The notes: generated by a model from the sequence alone, not told the origin. A stretch of DNA of 21,071 bases from Thiobacillus sp. UBA2597 (GCA_002339725.1 DDKN01000122.1:1-21071); one strand, 5' to 3'; counted from the stretch's first letter, positions 1-7,938 are shown. Program-made: numbers and translations.

Positions 1-44
1 CTTATAAGACAATCGAAAAAATTAACTGTCCATGCCCGGGCAGG

Positions 45-73
45 TTGAATACCCTCTTTCGGATTGGTCTATC
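45..73 (+). promoter_or_regulatory. Weak sigma70-like promoter candidate upstream of adk
   Basis: TTGAAT at 45-50 and TCTATC at 68-73 are separated by 17 bases and lie about 40 bases before the adk start. The -35 box matches the consensus at four positions but the -10 box at only three. The call rests on position and spacing more than on box quality, and transcription may instead start to the left of the window. Confidence 0.2.
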
Positions 74-114
74 CGGTTTTTCGTTCGATACCACTGCAGT
101 CATTGGAGACCCAT

Positions 115-780
115 ATGCGACTGATTCTTCTGGGCGGCCCCGGCGCCGGTAAAGGTACTCAGGCAAATTTCATCAAGGAACGCTACGGCATTCCGCAGAT
201 CTCCACCGGCGACATGCTGCGCGCCCACGTCAAGGCCGGCACCGAGTTGGGGCTCAAGGCCAAGGCGATCATGGACGCCGGCGGCCTGGTCTCCGACGAC
301 ATCATCATCGGCATGGTGAAGGAGCGCCTAAAGGAAGACGACTGCAAGAAGGGTTACCTGTTCGACGGTTTTCCCCGCACCATCCCCCAGGCCGAGGCGC
401 TGAAGGCCGCCGGCGTGCCTTTGGATGCGGTGGTGGAGATCGACGTGCCCGACGAGGAAATCATCAAGCGCATGTCCGGCCGCCGCGTGCACGTGGCCTC
501 GGGCCGGACCTACCATGTGGTGTTCAATCCGCCCAAGGTCGAGGGCAAGGACGACGTCACCGGTGAGCCGCTGATCCAGCGTGACGACGACAAGGAAGAG
601 ACTGTGAAGAAGCGGCTCGATGTCTACCACGCCCAGACCGAGCCCCTGGTGAAGTACTACTCCGACTGGGCCGCCACCGGGGACCCCAAGGCGCCCAAGT
701 ACATCAAGGTTTCCGGTGTCGGTTCGGTCGACAGCATCACCCGTGCCATCTTCGGCGCCCTGGATGCCTTGAAGAAATGA
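115..780 (+). CDS. adk: Adenylate kinase
   Basis: Cytosolic adenylate kinase, catalysing AMP + ATP to 2 ADP. The 221-residue product begins with the P-loop GGPGAGKGT (residues 7-15, Lys13), followed by the AMP-binding segment STGDMLR (30-36) and DGFPRT (84-89). A long LID runs from about residue 122 to 160 and has no cysteines, so it is the non-zinc type. The length is close to that of E. coli Adk (214). The ATG at 115 is chosen over an in-frame ATG at 64 because GGAG at 105-108 sits six bases before it and the family starts with MRLILLG. Its stop overlaps the next start (ATGA at 777-780), so the two genes are probably translationally coupled. In a sulfur oxidiser using AprBA/Sat, this enzyme balances the AMP consumed by APS reductase. 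Identity is not in doubt. Confidence 0.97.
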   Translation: MRLILLGGPGAGKGTQANFIKERYGIPQISTGDMLRAHVKAGTELGLKAKAIMDAGGLVSDDIIIGMVKERLKEDDCKKGYLFDGFPRTIPQAEALKAAGVPLDAVVEIDVPDEEIIKRMSGRRVHVASGRTYHVVFNPPKVEGKDDVTGEPLIQRDDDKEETVKKRLDVYHAQTEPLVKYYSDWAATGDPKAPKYIKVSGVGSVDSITRAIFGALDALKK

Positions 781-1130
781 GCGGTATCGCCGGCTTCAGC
801 GACGCCGACCTGAGTCTGGTGCAGGCGGCCTTGCGCGAGCGCTTCGGCCGCCAGGTTCAGGTGGAGGAGGTGGAGACGGAAATCCGCCTGCACCCGGCCG
901 ATCGCGAGCTGACGGTATGTCCCGCCCTGTACTGGAAAGAGGAAGGCTGCAGTTTCGTCGTGTCCAAGACCGGTGACAACAAGTACCGCAGTATGTTCTT
1001 CTGGTCGATCAAGGATCGCTTTGCCACCGGCAAGGAGGAGTATGACAACCTTGGCGACTGCGTGGTAACCACCTTGAAGATGCAGGAAGAGGCGGCCCGG
1101 CGCCGTGCCGCCGAAACCGCTGGGGGTTGA
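777..1130 (+). CDS. Conserved-looking hypothetical protein, overlapping adk
   Basis: A 117-residue soluble protein that I do not recognise. There is no signal peptide, membrane segment or known catalytic motif. The middle (about residues 45-80) is rich in aromatic and charged residues and contains two isolated cysteines (48 and 58). The C-terminus is a short charged helix, EEAARRRAAE. It starts in the ATGA that contains the adk stop codon, which argues for a real, coupled gene, and an intrinsic terminator follows 12 bases after its stop. The adk context suggests a housekeeping protein, but no function can be assigned. Confidence 0.72.
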   Translation: MSGIAGFSDADLSLVQAALRERFGRQVQVEEVETEIRLHPADRELTVCPALYWKEEGCSFVVSKTGDNKYRSMFFWSIKDRFATGKEEYDNLGDCVVTTLKMQEEAARRRAAETAGG

Positions 1131-1141
1131 GGAATCGTAAG

Positions 1142-1170
1142 CGCGAACCCGAGGGTTCGCGTTTTTTTTT
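1142..1170 (+). terminator. Intrinsic terminator after the adk operon
   Basis: A perfect nine-base-pair GC-rich stem (1142-1150 with 1153-1161) is followed directly by nine T residues (1162-1170). It lies 12 bases past the stop of the 117-codon gene. It therefore separates the adk pair from pfp, which must have its own promoter or depend on readthrough. Confidence 0.93.
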
Positions 1171-1203
1171 CCTTGAATCGCAAGAGATGTGAGGAGAGCT
1201 ACC

Positions 1204-2457
1204 ATGGCGAAGAAAAACGCCTTTTATGCCCAATCCGGCGGCGTCACCGCCGTCATCAATGCCTCTGCCTGCGGCGTGATCGAGACCGCGCGCAAGCACA
1301 AGGACAAGATCGGCAAGGTCTATGCCGGCCGCAACGGCATCATCGGGGCGCTGACCGAGGACCTGATCGACACCAGCAAGGAATCCGCCGCCGCCATCGC
1401 GGCCCTGCGTACCACGCCGTCCGGTGGCTTCGGCTCCTGCCGCTACAAGCTCAAGAGCCTGGAGGCGAACAAGCGCGAATATGAACGGCTGATCGAGGTG
1501 TTCAAGGCCCACAACATCGGCTACTTCTTCTACAACGGCGGTGGTGACTCGGCCGACACCTGCTTCAAGGTCTCACAGCTGTCCGAGGCGATGGGGTATC
1601 CGATCCAGGCCATCCACGTGCCCAAGACCGTGGACAACGATCTGCCGATCACCGACTGCTGCCCGGGTTTCGGCTCGGTGGCGAAGTACATCGCGGTGTC
1701 CGCCCTGGAGGCCTCGTTCGACGTGCGCTCCATGGCCAAGACCTCGACCAAGGTGTTCGTGCTCGAGGTGATGGGACGACACGCCGGTTGGATCGCGGCG
1801 GCCGGCGGTCTGATCGAGGACCAGGGCATCCCGGTGGTCATCCTGTTCCCGGAGATCGAGTTCGATCAGCAGAAATTCCTGGCGAAGGTCGATGCCAACG
1901 TCAAGCAGTTCGGCTATTGCACGGTGGTGGTGTCCGAGGGCTGCCACTATCCCGACGGACGCTTCCTGGCCGAGCAAGGCACGCGCGACGCCTTCGGCCA
2001 TGCCCAATTGGGCGGTGCCGCGCCGGTGGTGGCGAACATGATCAAAGAGGCCCTGGGCCACAAGTTCCATTGGGCCGTGGCCGATTATCTGCAGCGCGCT
2101 GCCCGCCATATCGCATCCAAGACCGATGTGAAGCAGGCCTACGAGCTGGGCAAGAAGGCGGTCGAGCTGGCGCTCAAGGGGCACAACTCGGTGATGCCGA
2201 CGGTCGATCGCATCTCGGACAACCCATACCGATACAAGATCGGCATGGCGCCGCTGTCCAAGGTGGCCAACGTCGAAAAATTCATGCCACGCGATTTCAT
2301 CACCAAGGACGGTTTCGGCATCACGGCCAAGTGCAAGCGCTATCTCACGCCGCTGATCCAGGGCGAGGACTATCCCAAGTACAAGGATGGGCTGCCCCAG
2401 TACGTGACGTTGAAGAATGTGGCCGTGCCGAAGAAATTGCCGGAGTTCAAGCTTTAA
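1204..2457 (+). CDS. pfp: Pyrophosphate-dependent 6-phosphofructokinase
   Basis: Reversibly interconverts fructose 6-phosphate + PPi and fructose 1,6-bisphosphate + Pi in the cytosol. The 417-residue product has phosphofructokinase landmarks: GGGDS (residues 112-116), PKTVDND (140-146) and MGRHAGW (190-196). Asp115 occupies the place of the ATP-enzyme glycine, and a Lys precedes TVDND; both are diagnostic of PPi rather than ATP use. The position just before Asp115, usually Asp, is Gly here. The start at 1204 is set by GAGGAG at 1191-1196, seven bases upstream; the longer frame from 1189 has no such site. hppA follows one small gene later, matching the known pfp/hppA pairing in methanotrophs and thiotrophic symbionts. 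In that setting Pfp is thought to work in gluconeogenic and Calvin-cycle directions, recovering PPi, possibly also from sedoheptulose bisphosphate. Confidence 0.95.
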   Translation: MAKKNAFYAQSGGVTAVINASACGVIETARKHKDKIGKVYAGRNGIIGALTEDLIDTSKESAAAIAALRTTPSGGFGSCRYKLKSLEANKREYERLIEVFKAHNIGYFFYNGGGDSADTCFKVSQLSEAMGYPIQAIHVPKTVDNDLPITDCCPGFGSVAKYIAVSALEASFDVRSMAKTSTKVFVLEVMGRHAGWIAAAGGLIEDQGIPVVILFPEIEFDQQKFLAKVDANVKQFGYCTVVVSEGCHYPDGRFLAEQGTRDAFGHAQLGGAAPVVANMIKEALGHKFHWAVADYLQRAARHIASKTDVKQAYELGKKAVELALKGHNSVMPTVDRISDNPYRYKIGMAPLSKVANVEKFMPRDFITKDGFGITAKCKRYLTPLIQGEDYPKYKDGLPQYVTLKNVAVPKKLPEFKL

Positions 2458-2460
2458 GGA

Positions 2461-2540
2461 AAGTCGGCAGACGACAGTCATCAGTCGGCAGGCATGAACG
2501 CAGGGTTTGCTGCCGACTGAAAACTGCCCGCTGCCAACTT
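2461..2540. repeat. Imperfect palindromic intergenic repeat, copy 1
   Basis: This element almost fills the space between pfp and the next small gene. Its inner stem is a perfect 11-base pair (TCAGTCGGCAG at 2481-2491 with CTGCCGACTGA at 2510-2520). The outer stem pairs AAGTCGGCAG (2461-2470) with CTGCCAACTT (2531-2540) with one mismatch. CAGT (2475-2478) can pair with ACTG (2523-2526) in between. Its left 24 bases (2461-2484) match the reverse complement of 8815-8838 at 20 of 24 positions, which makes it a dispersed family in this genome. Confidence 0.7.
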
Positions 2541-2544
2541 GAAA

Positions 2545-2760
2545 ATGACCCTCGACCGCGCCCGTCAGCTCCTCAAGGTCCAGGCCGATTTTGGCGGCTT
2601 CTACAACGCCAACTCGGCCAAGCTGATCCTGTCCGAAGTGCAGAAAGAGCACGGCCAGGCGGCGGTGGATGGGCTGATTCGTGAGCTGGCCTTGGATCAG
2701 ATCTTCGGTTTCGAGCCGGGCACCCGCTTCGAAGGCGGCCTGGCGATTGGAAAATCTTAA
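2545..2760 (+). CDS. Small hypothetical protein between pfp and hppA
   Basis: A 71-residue soluble protein with no recognised domain. It is predicted mostly helical in its first 50 residues (TLDRARQLL, AKLILSEVQ, DGLIRELAL) and ends in a glycine-rich tail. The ATG at 2545 is preferred; a TTG two codons earlier (2539) is possible. Neither has a clear Shine-Dalgarno sequence, because the palindromic repeat runs to 2540. Codon use and the absence of stops fit a real gene, and its place between two PPi enzymes hints at a related role, but that is only context. Confidence 0.6.
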   Translation: MTLDRARQLLKVQADFGGFYNANSAKLILSEVQKEHGQAAVDGLIRELALDQIFGFEPGTRFEGGLAIGKS

Positions 2761-2810
2761 GGTGCAATCGGTTTTTTTTATGTGACAAAGGCGATTAGAA
2801 AATCCTAATG
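2742..2810 (+). repeat. Near-identical 21-base direct repeat spanning the gene end
   Basis: GGCGATTGGAAAATCTTAAG begins at 2742 and includes the last codons and stop of the 71-codon gene. A copy starting at 2790 (GGCGATTAGAAAATCCTAAT) matches at 18 of 21 positions, with starts 48 bases apart. The second copy lies in the hppA leader. It looks like a local duplication of the gene's 3' end, but the T-run and the sequence between the copies are not duplicated. Confidence 0.6.
2744..2779 (+). terminator. Possible weak terminator before hppA
   Basis: CGATTG (2744-2749) can pair with CAATCG (2765-2770), and eight T residues follow at 2772-2779. The stem is only six pairs with a 15-base loop that contains the stop codon of the 71-codon gene. 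If active it would only partly separate pfp from hppA. Confidence 0.4.
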
Positions 2811-2953
2811 TACTAATGGGTAACTCCTGAGATAATCCGAACGTACCATTTTTGGTGGGCCGTAATAATCAAGCAGTTTCGATGTAGCAAGCTGTGCTTG
2901 GCCGTCGCCATAGGGGCGGCGCTGAGACACTCGCCTAGATAAGGAGACGAGCG

Positions 2954-4996
2954 ATGAGTGAAGGTCTGGTGTTCGCCCTCGTGGCGGCAGGATTGGCCCT
3001 GGTGTATGGGGTCTTGTCGATTCGATGGATCTTGGCTTTGCCGACCGGCAATGACCGCATGCGGGAAATCTCCGCTGCCGTGCAGGAGGGGGCGCAGGCC
3101 TACCTCAAACGGCAATACACCACGATCGGGGTGGTCGGCGTCGTGCTGTTCGTGCTGATCGCCGTCTTCCTGCATGTCTCCACCGCCATCGGTTTCGCCA
3201 TCGGTGCCTTGCTCTCCGGGGCGGCGGGTTTCATCGGCATGAACGTCTCGGTGCGCGCCAATGTCCGCACCGCCCAGGCCGCGAGCCAGGGCCTGAATGC
3301 CGCCCTCAACGTGGCCTTCCGGGGCGGCGCCATCACCGGTCTTCTCGTGGTGGGCCTCGGTCTGCTGGGTGTGGCGGGATACTACGCCTTGCTGACTGCG
3401 ATGGGCAGCAGCTCGAGCGATGCAATCCATGCCCTGGTGGGTCTGGGCTTCGGCGGCTCGCTGATCTCCATCTTCGCCCGTCTCGGTGGCGGCATCTTCA
3501 CCAAGGGTGCGGACGTCGGCGCTGACCTGGTGGGCAAGGTCGAGGCCGGCATCCCCGAGGACGACCCGCGCAACCCCGCGGTGATCGCCGACAACGTGGG
3601 CGACAACGTGGGCGACTGCGCCGGTATGGCGGCCGACCTGTTCGAGACCTATGCCGTGACCATCATCGCCACCATGTTGCTGGGCGGCCTGATGGTGGCG
3701 GGCGCGGACTCGGCGCAGGCCGTGATCTACCCCTTGGTGTTGGGTGGCGTCTCCATCATCGCTTCCATCGTTGGTACCTACTTCGTCAAGGCACGCGAGG
3801 GCGGCAAGATCATGAACGCCCTCTACCGGGGCCTGATTGTGTCCGGCCTGATTGCCGTGGTGGTGTTCTATCCGGTCACCAGCTGGATGCTGGGCGAGGG
3901 GCTGACCATGGCCGATGGCAGCCTGGTCTCTTCCCTGAACCTGTATCTCGCGGCCTTGATCGGTCTGGTGCTCACCGCCGCCATGGTCATCATCACCGAG
4001 TACTACACCGCAACCGAGTACAGCCCGGTGCGTCACATCGCGCAGGCGTCGACCACGGGCCACGGCACCAACATCATCGCCGGTCTCGGCGTGTCGATGA
4101 AGGCAACCGCCGCCCCGGTGCTGGCCGTCTGTCTGGCGATCTGGGGTGCCTATGAGCTGGCCGGCCTGTATGGCATCGCCATCGCCGCCACCTCGATGCT
4201 GTCGATGACCGGCATCATCGTCGCCCTCGACGCCTACGGCCCTGTCACCGACAACGCAGGCGGCATCGCCGAGATGGCCGAGTTGCCGGACTCGATCCGC
4301 AACATCACCGATCCGCTCGACGCCGTCGGCAATACCACCAAGGCCGTGACCAAGGGTTACGCCATCGGCTCCGCCGGCCTGGCTGCCCTGGTGCTGTTCG
4401 CCGACTATACCCATGCGCTGGAAACCCAGTTGGGTCAGGTGTTGAGCTTTGACCTGTCCGATCACATGGTCATCATCGGCCTGCTGATTGGCGGCCTGGT
4501 GCCCTATCTGTTCGGTGCCATGGGCATGGAGGCGGTCGGCCGTGCTGCCGGGTCGGTGGTGATCGAGGTGCGCCGGCAGTTCAAGGAAATCCCCGGCATC
4601 ATGGAGGGCAAGGCCAAGCCGGATTATTCCAAGGCGGTGGATATGTTGACCAAGGCGGCGATCAAGGAAATGATGATCCCCTCGCTGCTGCCCGTGCTGG
4701 TGCCGGTGCTGGTCGGCCTCATCCTGGGTCCGAAGGCCCTGGGCGGGGTGCTGCTCGGCAGCATCATCACCGGCATCTTCGTCGCCATCTCCATGACCAC
4801 CGGCGGCGGTGCCTGGGACAACGCCAAGAAGTATATCGAGGAAGGCAATTACGGCGGCAAGGGCTCTGATGCCCATAAGGCCGCGGTGACCGGCGATACC
4901 GTGGGCGACCCCTACAAGGACACCGCCGGTCCGGCCGTCAACCCCTTGATCAAGATCATCAACATCGTCGCCCTGCTGATCGTGCCGCTGCTGTAA
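2954..4996 (+). CDS. hppA: Proton-translocating membrane pyrophosphatase, K+-independent type
   Basis: Integral inner-membrane pump coupling PPi hydrolysis to proton export, and able in principle to make PPi from the proton gradient. The 680-residue product has the roughly 16 hydrophobic segments of the family. The catalytic loop includes GADVGADLVGKVEAG (residues 185-199) and DNVGDNVGDCAGMAADL (213-229), with a third acidic motif near the C-terminus (GDTVGDPYKDTAG). The K+ determinant reads GNTTKAVT, with Lys463 and Thr466, the pair typical of K+-independent enzymes (K+-dependent ones carry Ala at the Lys position). AAGGAG at 2941-2946 lies seven bases before the ATG. It follows pfp in the same direction, and an intrinsic terminator closes the unit. 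H+ rather than Na+ transport is inferred from the K+-independent class. Confidence 0.96.
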   Translation: MSEGLVFALVAAGLALVYGVLSIRWILALPTGNDRMREISAAVQEGAQAYLKRQYTTIGVVGVVLFVLIAVFLHVSTAIGFAIGALLSGAAGFIGMNVSVRANVRTAQAASQGLNAALNVAFRGGAITGLLVVGLGLLGVAGYYALLTAMGSSSSDAIHALVGLGFGGSLISIFARLGGGIFTKGADVGADLVGKVEAGIPEDDPRNPAVIADNVGDNVGDCAGMAADLFETYAVTIIATMLLGGLMVAGADSAQAVIYPLVLGGVSIIASIVGTYFVKAREGGKIMNALYRGLIVSGLIAVVVFYPVTSWMLGEGLTMADGSLVSSLNLYLAALIGLVLTAAMVIITEYYTATEYSPVRHIAQASTTGHGTNIIAGLGVSMKATAAPVLAVCLAIWGAYELAGLYGIAIAATSMLSMTGIIVALDAYGPVTDNAGGIAEMAELPDSIRNITDPLDAVGNTTKAVTKGYAIGSAGLAALVLFADYTHALETQLGQVLSFDLSDHMVIIGLLIGGLVPYLFGAMGMEAVGRAAGSVVIEVRRQFKEIPGIMEGKAKPDYSKAVDMLTKAAIKEMMIPSLLPVLVPVLVGLILGPKALGGVLLGSIITGIFVAISMTTGGGAWDNAKKYIEEGNYGGKGSDAHKAAVTGDTVGDPYKDTAGPAVNPLIKIINIVALLIVPLL

Positions 4997-5016
4997 TGCG
5001 CGCTTTCGGCAAGGCC

Positions 5017-5048
5017 AACGGGCCGGGGTGACCTGGCCCGTTTTGTTT
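5017..5048 (+). terminator. Intrinsic terminator after hppA
   Basis: An eight-pair stem (AACGGGCC at 5017-5024 with GGCCCGTT at 5035-5042) runs into TTTTGTTT (5041-5048). It lies 20 bases past the hppA stop. On the opposite strand the stem is not followed by a T-run, so it serves the + strand only. Confidence 0.85.
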
Positions 5049-5059
5049 GGTGCGCTGCG

Positions 5060-5368
5060 TCAGGATTGCGCCGGAAGGGTTTCCGGCTCGTCGTCGAAGA
5101 AGCCCACGCGCTGCCAGGAAGTTTCGTTCAACTGCACCTCGTATTTGGCCCAGCGGGCGAATTCGGCCAGAGTGCAAAGCCCGGTTTTGCGCCGGCAGGT
5201 GCCGGCCAGGCCTTTGAAAGCGACCGTTTCTTCACCGCTTGCGTCGTCCAACGAGAGCTCCAGCACTTGGCGCACGCCCCAGGTACGGCCGTAGGCACCG
5301 TTGCTGTAGCACTTGCCGGTTTGGATGGTGTCGGGGCGGATGGGCATGATCGATTCGAAAAAAGCCAT
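5060..5368 (-). CDS. Hypothetical protein downstream of cbbO
   Basis: A 102-residue soluble protein I do not recognise. It has three cysteines near the sequences GKCYSNGAYG, LAGTCRRKTG and LCTLAEFA, and an acidic C-terminus (FFDDEPE). The start is uncertain: the first ATG (5368) has no Shine-Dalgarno sequence and directly follows TAATAT, while the internal Met8 (5347) would give 95 residues starting MPIRPDTIQTG. It lies 62 bases after cbbO in the same direction. A GCCCC/GGGGC hairpin (5402-5406 with 5425-5429) without a T-run lies between them, so it could be the last gene of that operon or a separate unit. Confidence 0.6.
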   Translation of the reverse strand: MAFFESIMPIRPDTIQTGKCYSNGAYGRTWGVRQVLELSLDDASGEETVAFKGLAGTCRRKTGLCTLAEFARWAKYEVQLNETSWQRVGFFDDEPETLPAQS

Positions 5369-5430
5369 ATATTAGCCGAATGCCCGGGGACAACCGGCCA
5401 TGCCCCTATGCCCGACAAGGCGATGGGGCT

Positions 5431-7554
5431 TCATCGGGTGAGCCTTCGGTAGATATCGGCCACCTTCACCGGCAGCAAGCCCACCTCGTCCAGAATGATG
5501 TAGCGCGCGGCACCGTACATATGCGGCAGGTAATCGCGCGCCTCCTTGTCGATGGTGATGCAGAACGGATGGATGCCGGAGCGACGCGCCTCGATCAGGG
5601 CCATGCGGGTGTCTTCGATGCCGTAGGGACCGCGGTAGCCGTCGAAATAATCGTCAGGCCGGCCGTCGGAGAGGGTGATGAGCACCTTGGTGCGGGCCTG
5701 GACGCCGTTGAGCAATTTCGTCAGGTGGCGGATGGCAAAGCCCATGCGGGTATAGTCCTTGGGCTCGATGCCGCTGATGCGGGCCTTGACCTCTTCGGAA
5801 TACGGCTCGTCGAAGGTCTTGATGCGATACAGCTCGCAGCGTTTGCGGGTCTGGCCGGAGAAGCCGTAGATCGCATAGCGGTCGCCCAGGGTCTCCAGCG
5901 CCTCGCAGAGCAGGATCAGGGCCTCGCGCTCGGCCTCGTTGATCCAACCCTTGGTCGAGCCACTCATGTCCACCATGAAGGCCACCGCGATGTTGCGCTC
6001 GGCCCGGTGCATGCGCTGGAACAGACGGTCGCTCATCTCGCGCCCGTCATGGGCATCGGCCAGGGCCTCGACCAGGGCATCGATGTCCACCTCGTCGCCC
6101 TGGACCTGGCGCTTGAACAGGCGGTCTTCGTCGCGCATGGCCTCGAAGGATTTGCGCAGGTGACGCAGGAGGCCGCCATGCTTGGCCAGGGTGGCCTGGT
6201 AGAAACCGTCATGGACCGGCTTGACCTCCTTCTCCCGCATCACGCACCAGTTCTTGCGGTAGTGCTGGCGCTGGTAATCCCACTCGGAATAGAACAGGGC
6301 GCCTTCCTCGTGGTAGGTGCCCTGCCAGACGGCGTCCGGGTCGGCGGCACGTTCCTCGTATTGGCTCGGGTCATACTCGCCGTCACCGGCGGCCACCAGA
6401 TACTCGGGCGGGATGGCGCCGAAATCGAGATAAACGGAAGTGAGCAGTTGCTTCACGTCATCCGGCGGGGCCACGGGGGCGTCGTCCAGGGTGAGCTCGA
6501 AGTCGAGCTGACCGTCATGCTCATTCACCTTGGTCTCGAAGCGGGCCGGCTCGCGGGGGCTGGCGTCGGTCGATGCCGGACGGTGGCGGGCGAGTTCCTC
6601 CTCCAGTTGCGCCAGCTTCACCCGCAGCTGGATCTTCTCCTTCGCCTGCCGTGCCGCCGTGCAGGCGGCGACCGCCCCCGGGCGCAGTTCGCCCTGATAG
6701 GCGGGTGGGGCGTAATCGGGCAGGGCATAGGCTGCAGGCAACAGGCCGAGGCTGGTCTCGACGCTGCATTCGGGGGCGGCAAGGGTGGCGCTGAAGGCGG
6801 TCCATTCCGGCGGCAGGGCCAGCCCAAGCTGGGCATCGAGGCGGTCCATGTCGCGGGCGAGTCCTGGCAGCTCGCGCCGGATGCAGGCCTTCAGGCGCAA
6901 GGTTTCCAGGGTATGAAACACAGTGAGCGCCCGCTCCGGCTCCGGGAAGGCGGCACAGGCGGCGGCGATGTCGGCGCGGAAGCTGCCGAAACGGGTCTGG
7001 GCCCAGAGCAGGGCGACGCTGGCCTTGGCCAGCTTGAAGTTGTCGGCGCGCTGCTCCAGCACGGCGGTGATGGCCGGCAGATAGAGCTTCTCGGTGTCGG
7101 TCCAGATCGCGTCACCCTGTTCCAGCTTAAGGCGCCGCCCGGCGAGGCCGTGCGCGAAGTTGCCGAGCACGCCGACGATGTCCTCGAACAGGGCGCCCTC
7201 CGCCGCCGCCTGGCGGCGGGGCAGAAAGCCCTCGGCCTGGTCTGCCACGGCGACGGCAGCGTACATCCCGGCGCTGTCATAGACGTCGCACAGATGCACG
7301 GCCCAAGCCTCGATCACACGCCGGTCCATGCGTTTGAGCAGGGTGGGTGCCCGCTGGGCGAAGCGGTAGGCGAGGGTGATGTGGGTGCTGGCGATGCGCC
7401 GGATCCAGTCCAGGACGAAGTCCTGCTCGTCCCGTGTCAGACGGCATAGGGCGCGCGCCACCGGGCCGCATTGGTGGAAGGTGAACTCGGTCTCCAGCCA
7501 GACGTCGAGCAGGGCCTCGATCTCGGCCCGGGTGCGCGGCGGGCTGGCGGCCAT
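5431..7554 (-). CDS. cbbO: CbbO-type von Willebrand factor A protein (RubisCO activase adaptor)
   Basis: Large partner of the AAA+ protein CbbQ. In studied systems the CbbQ-CbbO complex removes inhibitory sugar phosphates from RubisCO, with CbbO docking on the enzyme. The 707-residue protein has a mostly helical N-terminal region, a charged middle, and a C-terminal VWA domain (about residues 520-707). The metal-binding MIDAS residues are intact: DMSGST at 529-534, Thr602 in YTRMG, and Asp630 in SDGRPDD. Its ATG (7554) lies three bases after the cytochrome c stop, so translation is probably coupled. NorD, the nitric-oxide-reductase counterpart, is related; the CbbQ next door is strongly of Cbb type and no nor structural genes are present. 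No RubisCO gene lies in the window, so the actual client is inferred. Confidence 0.88.
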   Translation of the reverse strand: MAASPPRTRAEIEALLDVWLETEFTFHQCGPVARALCRLTRDEQDFVLDWIRRIASTHITLAYRFAQRAPTLLKRMDRRVIEAWAVHLCDVYDSAGMYAAVAVADQAEGFLPRRQAAAEGALFEDIVGVLGNFAHGLAGRRLKLEQGDAIWTDTEKLYLPAITAVLEQRADNFKLAKASVALLWAQTRFGSFRADIAAACAAFPEPERALTVFHTLETLRLKACIRRELPGLARDMDRLDAQLGLALPPEWTAFSATLAAPECSVETSLGLLPAAYALPDYAPPAYQGELRPGAVAACTAARQAKEKIQLRVKLAQLEEELARHRPASTDASPREPARFETKVNEHDGQLDFELTLDDAPVAPPDDVKQLLTSVYLDFGAIPPEYLVAAGDGEYDPSQYEERAADPDAVWQGTYHEEGALFYSEWDYQRQHYRKNWCVMREKEVKPVHDGFYQATLAKHGGLLRHLRKSFEAMRDEDRLFKRQVQGDEVDIDALVEALADAHDGREMSDRLFQRMHRAERNIAVAFMVDMSGSTKGWINEAEREALILLCEALETLGDRYAIYGFSGQTRKRCELYRIKTFDEPYSEEVKARISGIEPKDYTRMGFAIRHLTKLLNGVQARTKVLITLSDGRPDDYFDGYRGPYGIEDTRMALIEARRSGIHPFCITIDKEARDYLPHMYGAARYIILDEVGLLPVKVADIYRRLTR

Positions 7555-7557
7555 GGC

Positions 7558-7938
7558 CTAGTCGTCTTCGTAAGTCTTGAACTTGCCACCGGCGGCATTG
7601 GCCATGTAGGCCACGGCGCGCTTGACCTCAAGGTCGGAGAGATTGGGATTGCCACCGCGCGGCGGCATCTTGCGAATGCCGCGGATGGAGGTGCGCTCCA
7701 GCATGCGCTGGCCCTCGGCGATCAGCGGGCGCCAGGCCTTGCGGTCACCCAGCCTGGGCGCCTTGAGCACGCCGGTGTCATGACAGGCGGCACAGGTGTG
7801 TTCATAGACCTCTTTGCCACTCATGGGCCGCTTCTGCGCCTTCTCTTCCCGGGCTTCCTCGGCCAGGGCGGGGCTGGTGAAGCTGAACAAGGCCAGGGTG
7901 GCGATCAGGGCGGACCTGCGCGGCAATAAGCATGTCAT
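7558..7938 (-). CDS. Periplasmic class I cytochrome c (c5-like)
   Basis: A 126-residue exported monoheme cytochrome. Residues 1-26 form a signal peptide (basic MTCLLPRR, a hydrophobic stretch, then SPALA before the mature EEAREE). The heme site CAACH is at 49-53 and the likely axial methionine is Met91 in RKMPPRGG; this spacing and the GNPNLSDLEVKRAVAYM end resemble cytochrome c5. The start at 7938 is fixed by GAGGAG (7946-7951) seven bases upstream and by the signal peptide; a longer open frame running upstream through cbbQ is spurious. It sits between cbbQ (20 bases) and cbbO (3 bases), an unexpected place because those two act together in the cytosol while this protein is periplasmic. It probably carries electrons between periplasmic donors and an oxidase. 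Confidence 0.9.
   Translation of the reverse strand: MTCLLPRRSALIATLALFSFTSPALAEEAREEKAQKRPMSGKEVYEHTCAACHDTGVLKAPRLGDRKAWRPLIAEGQRMLERTSIRGIRKMPPRGGNPNLSDLEVKRAVAYMANAAGGKFKTYEDD

Noticed and set aside
2761..2953. A riboswitch in the hppA leader
   Set aside because: Small hairpins are present (for example CAAGC/GCTTG at 2888-2900), but no known riboswitch core could be matched.
2813..4876. A 687-codon open frame on the - strand opposite hppA
   Set aside because: It is an antisense shadow of a GC-rich gene: composition is His/Gly/Ala/Asp-rich with no domain or ribosome site, while hppA on the other strand is unmistakable.
5380..7449. A 689-codon open frame on the + strand opposite cbbO
   Set aside because: Antisense shadow; the - strand encodes the VWA protein with an intact MIDAS, and the + strand translation shows no recognisable motif.
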